Assembly: GCF_001431645.1 (NCBI RefSeq)
Contig: NZ_LLXU01000066.1
Span: 1 to 64,000 of the forward strand
Origin: Stenotrophomonas panacihumi
Lineage (GTDB): Bacteria; Pseudomonadota; Gammaproteobacteria; Xanthomonadales; Xanthomonadaceae
Direction: 5' to 3'
Length of the DNA stretch: 64,000 bases
Position numbers and translations under genes: made by a program. Shown here in pieces: positions 17,800 to 27,452 of this stretch (positions are counted from its first letter, which is position 1; each line of letters opens with the position of its first letter). The notes under the pieces were generated by a model that was given only the letters and a program-made list of their open reading frames with translations, did no database searches and was not told the origin of the DNA.

Positions 17800-18330
17800 T
17801 CAGTAACGCTTGATCCCCGGCACGGTGCAACCCTCGATCTGCGCCTGGGCCGAAGCGGCGTTTTCCTTCTCGCCGCGCGCCAGGCGCGCCTGCTCGATGG
17901 TCGCCCAGTGGCGGCGGCACACCGGGCCGGTCTTGGAGCCGAGGTCCACGGCGCGCTTGGCGTAGCTTTCCGCGCCCTTCCAATCGCCTTGCAGCAGCGC
18001 GACATCGGCGCGTTCCTGCAGCACGCCCGGGTCATCGGCCACCATCCCCAGCGCCTGGTCGAGCGCGCGCGCGGCGCCGTCCAGGTCGCCGGCCTCGCGC
18101 TGGCGCCGGGCGCGCTCGCGCAGGTCGTCCACCTGCGGGTCGCGCAGCGGCTGCACGGACAGTTCGGTGTCGTCCACGCCGGCGGCCTTGTCCACCGCGG
18201 CCAGGCGCTGCGCCGGCGTGGTGGTGTCGGTCACCACCGGCGGCGGCGGCGCGCTGGAGCAGGCGGCCAGGGCCAGCACCAGGGCGGCGGGTATCGCGCG
18301 GAATGTCGTTGCAAACTTGGGCATCGTCAT
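17800..18330 (-). CDS. Lipoprotein with tetratricopeptide-like repeats
   Basis: A 176-residue protein whose N-terminus (MTMPKFATTFRAIPAALVLALAAC, cut before the Cys) is a lipoprotein signal with lipobox LAAC. The rest is helical with two TPR-like units (about residues 85-150; DLDGAARALDQALGM..., GDWKGAESYAKRAVDL). It starts 4 bp after the stop of the PBP1B gene, so it is cotranslated with it. A role as an outer-membrane partner of the peptidoglycan synthase, analogous to LpoB, is a guess from position; it does not resemble LpoB in sequence. Confidence 0.75.
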   Translation of the reverse strand: MTMPKFATTFRAIPAALVLALAACSSAPPPPVVTDTTTPAQRLAAVDKAAGVDDTELSVQPLRDPQVDDLRERARRQREAGDLDGAARALDQALGMVADDPGVLQERADVALLQGDWKGAESYAKRAVDLGSKTGPVCRRHWATIEQARLARGEKENAASAQAQIEGCTVPGIKRY

Positions 18331-18334
18331 CAAC

Positions 18335-20779
18335 TCACTGTTCGGGCGGCGAAGAAGCCGGCGCCGGCTCGGCCTGCTTGTCCTTCTTGTCCAGGCCGAA
18401 CCAGCTGCGCCAGCCACCGCCGTGGCTCTCGCCCTCGCCCTCGCCCGCCGTTTCGCCTTCGACCGGCGCGGCGCCGGCACTGCAGGGCACGTAGGCCGGC
18501 GCATAGCCGACCACGAACGGGAACTGGCGCGCGCCGGGACAATCCACATCGGTAGTGCCCGAACCGCTGGCTTCCACCCACTGCCAGTCCAGGCCCTTGC
18601 CGTTGACCTTCAACGCGGCGCTCGGCAGCCGGGTGAAGATGCCCGACCATACCCGCATCGCACCGGTGGCGCCGTAAAGGCCGGCCTGCTGGTTCTGGTC
18701 GTTGCCGATCCAGATCACCGCCAGGTGGTCGCCGGTGTAGCCGGCAAACCAGCTGTCGCGGCCATCGTTGGTGGTGCCGGTCTTGCCGGCCGGGGTGAGC
18801 CGGCCCAGGCCGTCGGCCATCAGCTGGTGCGCGGTGCCGCTGGCGACCACCTGCTGCATGCCCACGCCGATCAGGTTGGCGGCGATCGAGTCGCCCTCCT
18901 GCGCCGGTGCCGGGGTCTTGTCGTAGCGCTTGAGCAGCTTGCCCTGCGGGTCGAGCACGCCGCGCACGGCGTGCAGCGGCTGGATTTCGCCGCCGGAGGC
19001 AAGGAACTGGTACAGCTGCGCCATCGCGTACGGGCTCTGGTCGGTCGAGCCGAGGATCAGCGCCGGGTTGGGATCGGCCTGCAGGCCGGCCAGCACGTGG
19101 ATCAGCTGGGCGATGCGCTCCGGCCCGACCTGCATGCCCACGCGCACCGTGGCCTGGTTGTACGAATGCGCCAGCGCATCGACCAGCCGCACCGTGCCGT
19201 GGCTGCGGTGGTCGGCGTTGTCCGGCGACCACGTGCGCCCACGCGCCAGCTGCACCGTCACCGGCGAGTCATCCACCCAGCTGGACAGCGACCAGCGGTC
19301 CGGCGAGGCCAGCGCGAGCAGGTAGACGAACGGCTTGAGCAGCGAGCCCACCGGCCGCTGCGCTTCCACCGCGCGGTTGAAGCCCGGGTCGGAGACCTGC
19401 CCGCTGCCGATCACCGCGATGACGTCGCCGTTGTGCACGTCGGTCATCACCAGGCCGGCCTGCAGCGGCGGGCGCTTCTTGGTTTCCAGCGATTTCAGCG
19501 TGCGCGTCACCGCGCCCTCGGCATACGCCTGGGCCGAGGGCGACATGCCGGTGAGCACGCTCATGCCGGCGCCCTGCAGCACGCTTTCGGGGTAATCGTG
19601 GGCGAGCTGGCGACGCACCAGGTCCACGTAGGCCGGGAAGCGGTTGGCGGCCACCAGGCCGGGCTGCTCGGGCACGCCCAGCGGGGCGGCCAAGGCGCGC
19701 TTGTACTCGGCGTCGTTGATCAAGCCGCTCTCGCGCAGCTTGCCGAGCACGAAATTGCGGCGGTCCAGCGCGCGTTCCGGGCTGCGGCGCGGGTCGTAAT
19801 ACGAGGGGCCCTTCACCAGGCCGATCAGCAGCGCAACCTGCTCGGTGGTCAGCGAATTGAGGTCGCGGCCGAACCAGAACTCCGCGCCCGAGGCCACGCC
19901 ATGCACCGCCTGGCTGCCGCGCTGGCCCAGGTAGACCTGGTTGAGGTAGGCCTCCAGGATGGTGCGCTTGTCGTAGCGCGCTTCCATGATCAGCGCGTAG
20001 AGGATTTCGTTGAACTTGCGGGTGACCGTCTGTTCCTTGCCGATGCCCAGCAGGCCGCTGCGCGCCAGCTGCTGGGTCAGCGTGCTGGCGCCCTGCCGGG
20101 TCTGCCCGCCAGAGCGCACCATCACCCACGCCGCGCGGATCATGCCGCTGACGTCGATGCCGTGGTGGGAATTGAAGTCGCGGTCTTCCACCGCCTGCAG
20201 GCCGGTGACCAGCAGTTCGGGCACTTCTTCCAGACGCACCAGTCGGCGCTCTTCCTGCTTCTGCCCGTAGAGCGTGGCGATGCGCGCCGGATCCAGGCGC
20301 GCGGCGCGCAGCGCCTTGCGGCTGGCGACATCGCGCAGCGAGGCCACGCGCCCGCCACTCACCACCACCTCGATGCGGCGCGCCGGCACGCGGCCGTCCA
20401 CATCGATGTAGCCGCGGCTGGACACCACGAAACGCCCGCCATCGCGCTGGTAGGTGCCCGGCAGCTGGCCGCTGCCGTCGTCGCGGTAGGAGGCCGCGTC
20501 CAGCTCGGTCTTCAGCGTGGCCGCGTCCATCGCCTTGCCCGGCGCCAGGCCGAGCGGGCGCGCATAGACCCGGGTGGGAATCTGCCAGCGCAGTTCACCG
20601 AAACGCTGGGTGACCTGCTGGTTCAGGTAGAGGGTGTAGGGAATCAGGAAACCCAGCGCCAGCGCCAACGCGGCCAGGCCCCACACGATCAGCCGGCGCT
20701 GCCAGCGCGGGCCGTCCTGTTCCTCGTCGAAGTCGTCTTCGATGTCTTCGGGATCGTCGTAATCGTGGTGTCGCGGCAC
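18335..20779 (-). CDS. mrcB: Bifunctional peptidoglycan synthase PBP1B
   Basis: An 814-residue class A penicillin-binding protein. After an acidic cytoplasmic tail comes a membrane segment (about residues 35-55), then a UB2H-like region. The GT51 glycosyltransferase has its catalytic Glu in EDRDFNSHHG (about 201). The transpeptidase has SxxK in GSLLKPF (about 480), SYN and KTGTTN (about 665). It polymerises and crosslinks peptidoglycan at the inner membrane. The start is GTG (MPRHHDYDD). The protein ends in a Glu/Gly/Lys-rich tail. The lipoprotein gene downstream is coupled to it. Confidence 0.95.
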   Translation of the reverse strand: MPRHHDYDDPEDIEDDFDEEQDGPRWQRRLIVWGLAALALALGFLIPYTLYLNQQVTQRFGELRWQIPTRVYARPLGLAPGKAMDAATLKTELDAASYRDDGSGQLPGTYQRDGGRFVVSSRGYIDVDGRVPARRIEVVVSGGRVASLRDVASRKALRAARLDPARIATLYGQKQEERRLVRLEEVPELLVTGLQAVEDRDFNSHHGIDVSGMIRAAWVMVRSGGQTRQGASTLTQQLARSGLLGIGKEQTVTRKFNEILYALIMEARYDKRTILEAYLNQVYLGQRGSQAVHGVASGAEFWFGRDLNSLTTEQVALLIGLVKGPSYYDPRRSPERALDRRNFVLGKLRESGLINDAEYKRALAAPLGVPEQPGLVAANRFPAYVDLVRRQLAHDYPESVLQGAGMSVLTGMSPSAQAYAEGAVTRTLKSLETKKRPPLQAGLVMTDVHNGDVIAVIGSGQVSDPGFNRAVEAQRPVGSLLKPFVYLLALASPDRWSLSSWVDDSPVTVQLARGRTWSPDNADHRSHGTVRLVDALAHSYNQATVRVGMQVGPERIAQLIHVLAGLQADPNPALILGSTDQSPYAMAQLYQFLASGGEIQPLHAVRGVLDPQGKLLKRYDKTPAPAQEGDSIAANLIGVGMQQVVASGTAHQLMADGLGRLTPAGKTGTTNDGRDSWFAGYTGDHLAVIWIGNDQNQQAGLYGATGAMRVWSGIFTRLPSAALKVNGKGLDWQWVEASGSGTTDVDCPGARQFPFVVGYAPAYVPCSAGAAPVEGETAGEGEGESHGGGWRSWFGLDKKDKQAEPAPASSPPEQ

Positions 20780-20966
20780 GGGGATGCGAGAATGTGGGCT
20801 CCGGCGAGTCTAGCGCAGCCGGCGCGGCGGTTGCGTCCGGCGCGATCCCCGGCTCATAAGGTGTTATGGAAGCAGAAATGATCGCAAAGCCCGCCGCGGC
20901 GCCCCGCGCCGTCGTCTCCACCGCCCCGCGCACCGCGCGCCGGCAGGCTTGAGCGGGCGCACGCGC

Positions 20967-23063
20967 ATGTCGATTTCCGAATGGCGTTACTTCCTGCGGC
21001 GCATGACCGGGCTGGCCCGGCGCGGGCTGTCGAGCCTGCGCGCGCGCGGCTGGCGCGCCACGCTTTCGCGCGCCCGCGTGCACCTGCAGCCGCGCGTGGC
21101 CGATACCGGCGCGCCGCTATGGTTCCCGCCCGCGGAGCCGTTCACGCCATTCGCGGTGCCGCACGGCGATGCGCCGGTGGTGTCGATCGTCATCCCGGTC
21201 TACAACCATCTCGACCACACGCTGGCGTGCCTGCGTGCGCTGGCCGCGCATCCGCCGGCGCTGGCCTGCGAGGTCATCGTCATCGACGACGCCGGCACGG
21301 GCGATGACACGCCGCGCGTGCTGCCGCAGGTCGAAGGCCTGCGTTACCACCGCCGCGCGCAGAACGGCGGCTTCATCGCCGCCTGCACCGACGGCATCGC
21401 GATGGCGCGCGGCGAGTACGTCGTGCTGCTCAACAACGACACCGTGCCGCAGCCGGGCTGGCTGGACGTGCTGATCGGCACGTTCGCCACCCACCCGCGC
21501 GCCGGGCTGGTCGGCGCGCAGCTGCTGTATCCGGATGGCCGGCTGCAGGAATCGGGCGGCATCGTGTTCGCCGACGGCAGCGCGTGGAGCTATGGCCGCT
21601 TCGAATCGCCGTCCGACCCGCGCTACGCCTACGTGCGCGAAGTCGATTACGTCTCCGGCGCGGCGCTGGCGATCCCGCGCGCCCTGCTCGAACGCATCGG
21701 CGGCCTGGACGCACGCTACAAGCCGGCCTACTACGAAGACACCGACCTGGCCTTCGCGGTGCACGCCGCCGGCTATCAAGTGCTGGTGCAGCCCGCCGCG
21801 CGCGTGGTGCACGACGAAGGCACCAGCCACGGCACGGACACCGGCAGCGGCATCAAGGCCTACCAGGTGCGCAACCGCGCGGTATTCGCGCAGAAGTGGG
21901 CCGAGGTGCTCGCCACCCACCTGCCCGCCGGCAGCGTGCCGGCGCCGGCGCTGCTGCACCGCCGCCAGCGCCAGGTGCTGATCCTCGACGAAGCCGTGCC
22001 GCAGCCGGACCGCGATTCCGGCTCGCTGCGCCAGTACAACCTGATCCGCCTGTTGATCGAGGGCGGCGCGCACGTGGTGTTCGTGCCCACGGCGCGCGCG
22101 CACGGCGGCCGCCACACCCTCGCGTTGCAGGCGCTGGGCGTGGAGGTGTGGCACGCGCCGCAGCTCGACAGCCTCGCGGCGTGGCTGCGCCAGCACGGCG
22201 AACGCTTCCATGCGGTGCTGATGGTGCGCCACCACGTCGCCGACACCGCGCTGCCGCTGCTGCGCCGCCACGCGCCGCGCGCGCGCACGGTGTTCGACAC
22301 GGTGGACCTGCATTACCTGCGCGAGCGCCGCGGCGCCGAGGTCGCCGGCGATACCGCCGGCCTGCGCGCGGCCGAACGCACGCGCACGCGCGAGCTGTCG
22401 GTGATGGCGCGCAGCGATGTCACGGTGCTGGTGTCCTCGGCCGAGCGCGAGCTGCTGCGCGCCGATGCACCGGACGTGCAGGTCGAACTGCTTTCCAACC
22501 TGCACGAAGTGGCCACCGCCTCGCCCGGCTGGGCCGCACGCCGCGACCTCGTGTTCGTCGGCGGCTTCGGCCATCCGCCGAATGCGGATGCCATGCAGTG
22601 GTTCATCGGCGAGGTGTTCCCGCGCATCCGCGCGCGCCTGCCGGACGTGCGCTTCCACTGCATCGGTGCCGACGTGCCCGACGCATTGCGCGCGCTCGCC
22701 GCCGCGCAGCCGGGCGTGGAGATCCACGGCCATGTGCCGGAATTGGCGCCGTACATGGACGGCTGCCGCGTGGCGGTGGCGCCGCTGCGTTTCGGCGCCG
22801 GCGTGAAGGGCAAGGTCAACCTGAGCATGGCGCACGGCCAGCCGGTGGTGGCGACCGCCTGCGCGGTCGAGGGCATGCACCTGCGCGACGGGCAGGACGT
22901 GCTCGTCGCCGATACGGCGGAGGATTTCGCCGCCGCCGTCGTGCGCCTGCACGAGGACGAGGCGCTGTGGTCGCAGCTGTCGGCGCATGGCCTGCGCAAC
23001 GTCGCCGAGCACTTCTCGCTGGACGCCGCGCGCGACACCGTGCGCCGGATCTTCCTGGACTGA
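20967..23063 (+). CDS. Two-domain glycosyltransferase (GT2 + GT4-like)
   Basis: A 698-residue fusion. The N-terminal GT2 domain (about residues 75-290) shows VSIVIPVYNHLDHT, a donor-binding NND in YVVLLNNDTVPQPGW, and EDTDLAFAVHAAGY. The C-terminal GT4-like domain (about 340-690) shows VGGFGHPPNADAM and the APLRFGAGVKGK nucleotide-sugar signature. No signal peptide or membrane segment is seen, so it should act in the cytoplasm on a lipid-linked or protein acceptor. No other polysaccharide genes flank it. ATG was chosen over an in-frame TTG six codons upstream. Substrate unknown; surface-glycan or pilin glycosylation are possible. Confidence 0.85.
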   Translation: MSISEWRYFLRRMTGLARRGLSSLRARGWRATLSRARVHLQPRVADTGAPLWFPPAEPFTPFAVPHGDAPVVSIVIPVYNHLDHTLACLRALAAHPPALACEVIVIDDAGTGDDTPRVLPQVEGLRYHRRAQNGGFIAACTDGIAMARGEYVVLLNNDTVPQPGWLDVLIGTFATHPRAGLVGAQLLYPDGRLQESGGIVFADGSAWSYGRFESPSDPRYAYVREVDYVSGAALAIPRALLERIGGLDARYKPAYYEDTDLAFAVHAAGYQVLVQPAARVVHDEGTSHGTDTGSGIKAYQVRNRAVFAQKWAEVLATHLPAGSVPAPALLHRRQRQVLILDEAVPQPDRDSGSLRQYNLIRLLIEGGAHVVFVPTARAHGGRHTLALQALGVEVWHAPQLDSLAAWLRQHGERFHAVLMVRHHVADTALPLLRRHAPRARTVFDTVDLHYLRERRGAEVAGDTAGLRAAERTRTRELSVMARSDVTVLVSSAERELLRADAPDVQVELLSNLHEVATASPGWAARRDLVFVGGFGHPPNADAMQWFIGEVFPRIRARLPDVRFHCIGADVPDALRALAAAQPGVEIHGHVPELAPYMDGCRVAVAPLRFGAGVKGKVNLSMAHGQPVVATACAVEGMHLRDGQDVLVADTAEDFAAAVVRLHEDEALWSQLSAHGLRNVAEHFSLDAARDTVRRIFLD

Positions 23064-23068
23064 CGCCG

Positions 23069-24616
23069 TTAGCGGTCGCGCCCTTCGGCGGCGCGCACGC
23101 GCGCCTGGAAATCGGCCAGTTCGGGCGCGGCGGAATCCAGCCGCCGCGCCTGCCGCACCGCTTCGCTGGCGAACGCGGCATCGCCCGCCCCCAGCCGCTC
23201 ACTGCCCACCGCGATCCAGCGCTGCGCCAGCCGGCGGCGCGCATCCGCCAGGCCGGCATCGCGCACGGACAACGCCTGCCACGCATCCAGGCAGGATTGC
23301 GCGCCGCGCACGCGGTTGGCGCGCAGCGCATCCTCGAAACAGCTTTGCGTCTGCGGCACCAGCCGCGCGGCGGCCTCGCGCACGCGCGCATCGCGCGGCG
23401 CCAGTGACTGCGCTTCGCGCAGGGCGTCGTAGGCGCTTTCGCCCGGCGGGGTGAGCCACTGCTGCCTGGCCTCGGCGGTTTCGATGCGGGCCAGCAGCTG
23501 GCGCAGCTTTTTCGCCCGTGCCGCCGGCGAAAGCGCCTGACGCTGCGAAGCCTGCGCCTGGTGCGCGCTGGCGATGGCCTGGGCGGCGGCACGCACGCCG
23601 GGGGCCTCCGGCGACCAGGCGCGCGCGCGGGCCAATGCGTCATCGGCGGCGTCGAACTGGAAATCGCCGGCGCGGCGGGCGGCCTCCGCGGCGTAGGCCG
23701 CCGCCAGCTGCTCGCTTCCGCGCGCGACCTCCGGGTACGCCGGGCGCAGGTCGGCGAGCGTCTCCAGATCCGCATCCGCCTGCGCCAGGCGACCTTGCCG
23801 CAGGCGGGTGTCGAAGCGACGCAGGCGCTGCTGCACGGCTTCGTTGAGCGCAGCCTCGCTGGCCGGCAGGTCGACATGGCCGGGGTCGTAGCCGCGCGCG
23901 GCCTCCACCTTGGCCGCGGCGGCGGCGAGATCGCCGCGCGCCAGCTCGGCATGCGCGGCCTGCAGCAGGTCCGAAAGCGCATCCTCGCGCCCTTCCAGGG
24001 CATCGAGCCGGTTCGGGGCGAGCGCCAGCACGCGCTGGTAGAGCGGCAGCGCGCTGTCTGGCGCGCCTTCCAGGCGTCCTTCGTCGTGGGCGTGGCGGGC
24101 CTGGGTGACGAGGTCGTCCAGCCCGGCGCGCGCGGCTTCATGGCGACGCAGGTCCAGCGCCAGCGCATCGGATTGCGCGCGCGGCACCTGCAAAGCCTGC
24201 GCGAGGGTAAGCGCGTTGCGCGCGCCGGGCACGTCGCCCCGCGCCAGCGCCCGCTTGCCCTGTGCCAACGCGGCCAGCCCGGTGCGGGCGAGGCCGTCGC
24301 CGGCTTCGCCACGGTCGCTGTCCAGCGCCAGCGCGGCCTCGAAGGATTCGCGCGCGCCGCTGCCATCGGCGGCGCTGAGCCGGCCCTGCGCCAGCGCGCG
24401 TTCGCCCTGCGCCAGCAGCTGCTGGATGCGGGTATCGGGCCACAGCCACTGCGCCAGCGGTCGACGGAACGCCACCACGCCGATCACCAGCACCGCGGCC
24501 ACCACGGCCACGCCGATCCACAGGCGGCGGTCGCGCAACGGACGCACCAGCGCGCCGCGCAGGGGCGTGCGGAAACGGCGGCGGCGTCCGTGGCGCGGAG
24601 GGGGTGTCGGGTTCAC
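23069..24616 (-). CDS. Membrane-anchored TPR-like protein
   Basis: A 515-residue protein with an Arg-rich N-terminus, one membrane segment (about residues 33-52, WIGVAVVAAVLVIGVVAF) and then Ala/Arg-rich helices with degenerate TPR periodicity (repeated LARGD...A...L...A units). The bulk is probably periplasmic. It converges with the glycosyltransferase gene. The GTG start is immediately preceded by a -10-like TAAGAT, so the message may be leaderless. Function unknown; TPR arrays usually bind proteins. Confidence 0.75.
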   Translation of the reverse strand: MNPTPPPRHGRRRRFRTPLRGALVRPLRDRRLWIGVAVVAAVLVIGVVAFRRPLAQWLWPDTRIQQLLAQGERALAQGRLSAADGSGARESFEAALALDSDRGEAGDGLARTGLAALAQGKRALARGDVPGARNALTLAQALQVPRAQSDALALDLRRHEAARAGLDDLVTQARHAHDEGRLEGAPDSALPLYQRVLALAPNRLDALEGREDALSDLLQAAHAELARGDLAAAAAKVEAARGYDPGHVDLPASEAALNEAVQQRLRRFDTRLRQGRLAQADADLETLADLRPAYPEVARGSEQLAAAYAAEAARRAGDFQFDAADDALARARAWSPEAPGVRAAAQAIASAHQAQASQRQALSPAARAKKLRQLLARIETAEARQQWLTPPGESAYDALREAQSLAPRDARVREAAARLVPQTQSCFEDALRANRVRGAQSCLDAWQALSVRDAGLADARRRLAQRWIAVGSERLGAGDAAFASEAVRQARRLDSAAPELADFQARVRAAEGRDR

Positions 24617-24622
24617 CGGGCG

Positions 24623-24628
24623 ATCTTA
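24623..24628 (-). promoter_or_regulatory. -10 element of a possible leaderless promoter
   Basis: TAAGAT on the minus strand ends 6 nt before the GTG start of the TPR gene, so transcription would begin at or next to the start codon. No -35 consensus is obvious, and no Shine-Dalgarno sequence can fit. Confidence 0.35.
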
Positions 24629-24683
24629 GCGGGGCGCACGCGACGCGATGGTGACTGGCGAGCATGCATGACGCCCGCCGACC

Positions 24684-26834
24684 CTACCCCAGCCGGCGCA
24701 CCTGGTGCACGCCCGGCAGCGCATCGAGCTTGCCCAGCAGCGTGGACAGCTGCCCGTAGTCGCTCACCTTCAGCCGCAGGCGCAGCTGCGCCTGGCCGCT
24801 GTCGCGCACGTTGTCGCTGTTGATCTCCAGCACGTGCGCGTCTTCCTGCGCGATCAGGTTGGTCACGTCCTTGAGCAGGTAGCGCCGGTCCACCGCGCGC
24901 ACCTGCACGTCCACCTCGTAGCCGCTGCCCGCCTGGCCCCACTCCACCGGCAACAGCCGCTGCGGGTTGGCCGCGCCCAGCCGCGCCAGCGAGGCGCAAT
25001 CGGCGCGATGCACGGTGACGCCGCGCGCCTGGGTGAGATAGCCGACGATGGGCTCGCCCGCCACCGGTTGGCAGCAGCGCGCCAGCTGCACCAGCAGGTT
25101 GCCCACGCCCAGCACGGTGAACTTCGACTTGCCCAGCCCGGTGCGCTTGGCGGTGGGGCGCGGCAGCGGCGGCGGCGCCTGCTGCGCGCGCTCGGCTTCC
25201 AGCAGCGCGCGGCTGACCTGGCTCGGGCCGGTGTCGCCCAGCGCGACCTGGATGTAGAGATCGTCCACGCTGTCGGCATGGAAACGCTTGGCGGCGATCA
25301 TCAGATCGGCCTGCTGCAGGCCCAGCCGCTTGAGTTCGCGATCCAGCAACTCGCGCCCGGCCTGCACGTTGCGCGTGCGGTCGAGCTTGTGGAACCACGC
25401 GCGCACCTTGTCGCGCGAACGCCCGCTGGCGAGGAAGCCGTTGGCCGGCAGCAGCCAGTCGCGGCGCGGGTCGGCTTCCTTGGCGGTGAGCACTTCCACG
25501 CGGTCGCCGCTGCGCAGCTTGTAGGCCAGCGGCACGATGCGGCCATTGACCTTCGCGCCGCGGCAGCGGTGCCCGACCATGGTGTGCACGTGGTAGGCGA
25601 AATCCAGCGGCGTGGCGCCTTGCGGCAGGTCGATCACCTCGCCCTTGGGCGTGAGCGCGTAGACGCGGTCCTCGACCAGTTCGGCATCCAGCGCGCCGGC
25701 CAGCTCGCCGGCCTCGCCTTCCTGCGACTGCTCCAGCAGCTGGCGCATCCAGGTGATCTTGCGGTCGAACGCCTTCTCCGCGCCCTTGCCGCCTTCCTTG
25801 TACTTCCAGTGCGCGGCCACGCCCAGCTCGGCCTGCGCGTGCATCTCGTGGGTACGGATCTGCACTTCGACCGTGCGCCCTTCCGGGCCGACCACGGCGG
25901 TGTGCAGCGAGCGGTAGTCGTTGGCCTTGGGGCGGGCGATGTAGTCGTCGAACTCGCTGGGCACCGGCGCCCACAGCGCGTGCACCACGCCGAGCGCGGC
26001 GTAGCAGGCGGCGACGTCGTCCACCATCACCCGCAGCGCGCGCACGTCGTAGAGCTGGTCGAAGGCCAGCCGCTTCTTCTGCATCTTCCGCCAGATGCTG
26101 TAGATGTGCTTCGGCCGCCCGCTGACCTCGGCATGCAGGCCGTGCTCGGCCAGTGCGTGGGTCAGCGCGCGGCGCACCGATTCGATGTAGCGCTCGCGCT
26201 CCACGCGGGTCTCGTCGACCTCGCGGGCGATGCGGCGATAGGTGTCCGGCTCCAGGTAGCGGAACGCCAGGTCTTCCAGCTCCCACTTGAGTTGCCAGAT
26301 GCCCAGCCGGTTGGCGAGCGGCGCGTGGATGTCGCGGGTGAGCTGTGCCAGCGCGCGGCGCCCGGCCTCGGGCAGGCGGCTGGCCGCGCGCATGCGCGCG
26401 AGCTGGCGCGAGAGCAGGATCGGCACCACGCGCAGGTCGTGGATGATCGCCAGCAGCAGGCGGCGCAGGCCTTCGCTGTTGCGCCCGGCCTCGCGCCCGG
26501 CGTGCAGCGCCCAGACCTGGTCGGCGGCATCCTGGCCTTCGAGCAGGCCGGCCAGCACCTGGCGGCGCGGGGCGTCCAGCGGCAACTCGACCACCGCGCC
26601 GCGCAACGCGGGCAGGTCGAACAGCAGCGCGGCCACCAGCGTGGCCTCGTCGGCCGAGAGCAGGTGCAGCAGGTCGAGCGTTTCGGCCAGCACCGGCCAG
26701 GCCGGCACGGCCTCGGCGGCGGCCGGCTGCGCGGACCAGGCCTGCAGCAACGCCTCGCGCAACGCGGGCGCGATGGCGGCCGCCGAGCGGCGGTCGAGCA
26801 GGTCCTGGAGATGGGCGGGGGGCGGGCGATGCAC
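24684..26834 (-). CDS. relA: GTP pyrophosphokinase RelA ((p)ppGpp synthetase I)
   Basis: A 716-residue RelA-type protein: an N-terminal pseudo-hydrolase region without the HD metal motif, a synthetase domain with EFDDYIARPKANDYRSLHT (about residue 296), a TGS domain beginning RVYALTPKGEV (about 393), a helical/zinc region and a C-terminal ACT domain (about 640-716). The acidic EFDD loop and missing HD residues fit a ribosome-associated synthetase-only RelA rather than bifunctional SpoT. It makes pppGpp/ppGpp when uncharged tRNA stalls the ribosome. Slightly shorter than E. coli RelA (744). Confidence 0.93.
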   Translation of the reverse strand: MHRPPPAHLQDLLDRRSAAAIAPALREALLQAWSAQPAAAEAVPAWPVLAETLDLLHLLSADEATLVAALLFDLPALRGAVVELPLDAPRRQVLAGLLEGQDAADQVWALHAGREAGRNSEGLRRLLLAIIHDLRVVPILLSRQLARMRAASRLPEAGRRALAQLTRDIHAPLANRLGIWQLKWELEDLAFRYLEPDTYRRIAREVDETRVERERYIESVRRALTHALAEHGLHAEVSGRPKHIYSIWRKMQKKRLAFDQLYDVRALRVMVDDVAACYAALGVVHALWAPVPSEFDDYIARPKANDYRSLHTAVVGPEGRTVEVQIRTHEMHAQAELGVAAHWKYKEGGKGAEKAFDRKITWMRQLLEQSQEGEAGELAGALDAELVEDRVYALTPKGEVIDLPQGATPLDFAYHVHTMVGHRCRGAKVNGRIVPLAYKLRSGDRVEVLTAKEADPRRDWLLPANGFLASGRSRDKVRAWFHKLDRTRNVQAGRELLDRELKRLGLQQADLMIAAKRFHADSVDDLYIQVALGDTGPSQVSRALLEAERAQQAPPPLPRPTAKRTGLGKSKFTVLGVGNLLVQLARCCQPVAGEPIVGYLTQARGVTVHRADCASLARLGAANPQRLLPVEWGQAGSGYEVDVQVRAVDRRYLLKDVTNLIAQEDAHVLEINSDNVRDSGQAQLRLRLKVSDYGQLSTLLGKLDALPGVHQVRRLG

Positions 26835-26896
26835 GGCGGATCGGTCGAACAGGTTGCGTCTACACTATCGCGCATCCCCTGTCTGGAACCAATGTC

Positions 26897-27448
26897 ATGC
26901 GCCTGTCCCGCCCGCTCGTGTCCGGTCTCGCCCTGGCCCTCGCCCTCAGCCTGCCGGCCGGCGCGGCCTTCGCCCAGCGCGCCGTCAGCGGCGACCTGCA
27001 GCAGGAAATGACCCCGGCGCAGTTCAAGGCCGCCGGCCTGGACAAGCTCAGCGCCACCGAACTGGCCGCGCTCAACGACTGGCTGCAGGGCAAGGTCGCC
27101 GCAGAGACGCAGAAGGCCACCGCCGCGGTCGCCGGCGGCACCGGGGCGGCCGCCCTGGCGCAGGCGCGCGAGGAAGGCCGGCAGGAGGTCATCACCAAGA
27201 ACCGCGGTTTCCTCGACTTCGGCAGCAAGGATCCGATCGAAAGCACCATCGCCGGCGAGTTCACCGGCTTCGGCAAGGGCCGCCACTACGTGCTGGCCAA
27301 CGGCCAGGAGTGGGAGCAGACCGAATCGACCGAACTGCGCGTGCGCAAGGACAGCCCGAAGGTGAAGATCAAGCCGGGCCTGATGGGCGTGTGGTACCTG
27401 CAGGTCGATGGCTACAACACCATGCCGAAAGTGCGCCGGGTGAAGTAA
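26897..27448 (+). CDS. Small secreted protein of unknown function
   Basis: A 183-residue protein with a clear Sec signal peptide (MRLSRPLVSGLALALALSLP, cleavage after AFAQ/A). The mature part has a helical segment (LSATELAALNDWLQGKVAA) and a beta-rich C-terminus with FGKGRHYVLANGQEWEQTE and GVWYLQVDGYNTMPKVRRVK. This kind of C-terminus is common in secreted Xanthomonadaceae hypotheticals. A TACACT at 26861-26866 could be its -10. It is divergent from relA and 4 bp before the CLC gene, so probably cotranscribed with it. Function unknown. Confidence 0.75.
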   Translation: MRLSRPLVSGLALALALSLPAGAAFAQRAVSGDLQQEMTPAQFKAAGLDKLSATELAALNDWLQGKVAAETQKATAAVAGGTGAAALAQAREEGRQEVITKNRGFLDFGSKDPIESTIAGEFTGFGKGRHYVLANGQEWEQTESTELRVRKDSPKVKIKPGLMGVWYLQVDGYNTMPKVRRVK

Positions 27449-27452
27449 GCCG

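Noticed and set aside
20831-20952. A 28-codon ORF (20866-20952) with a weak promoter-like TTGCGT-N18-CATAAG just upstream of the glycosyltransferase gene
   Set aside because: Its ribosome-binding site is too close to the ATG, its composition is Ala/Arg/Pro-rich like random GC-rich sequence, and nothing supports translation.
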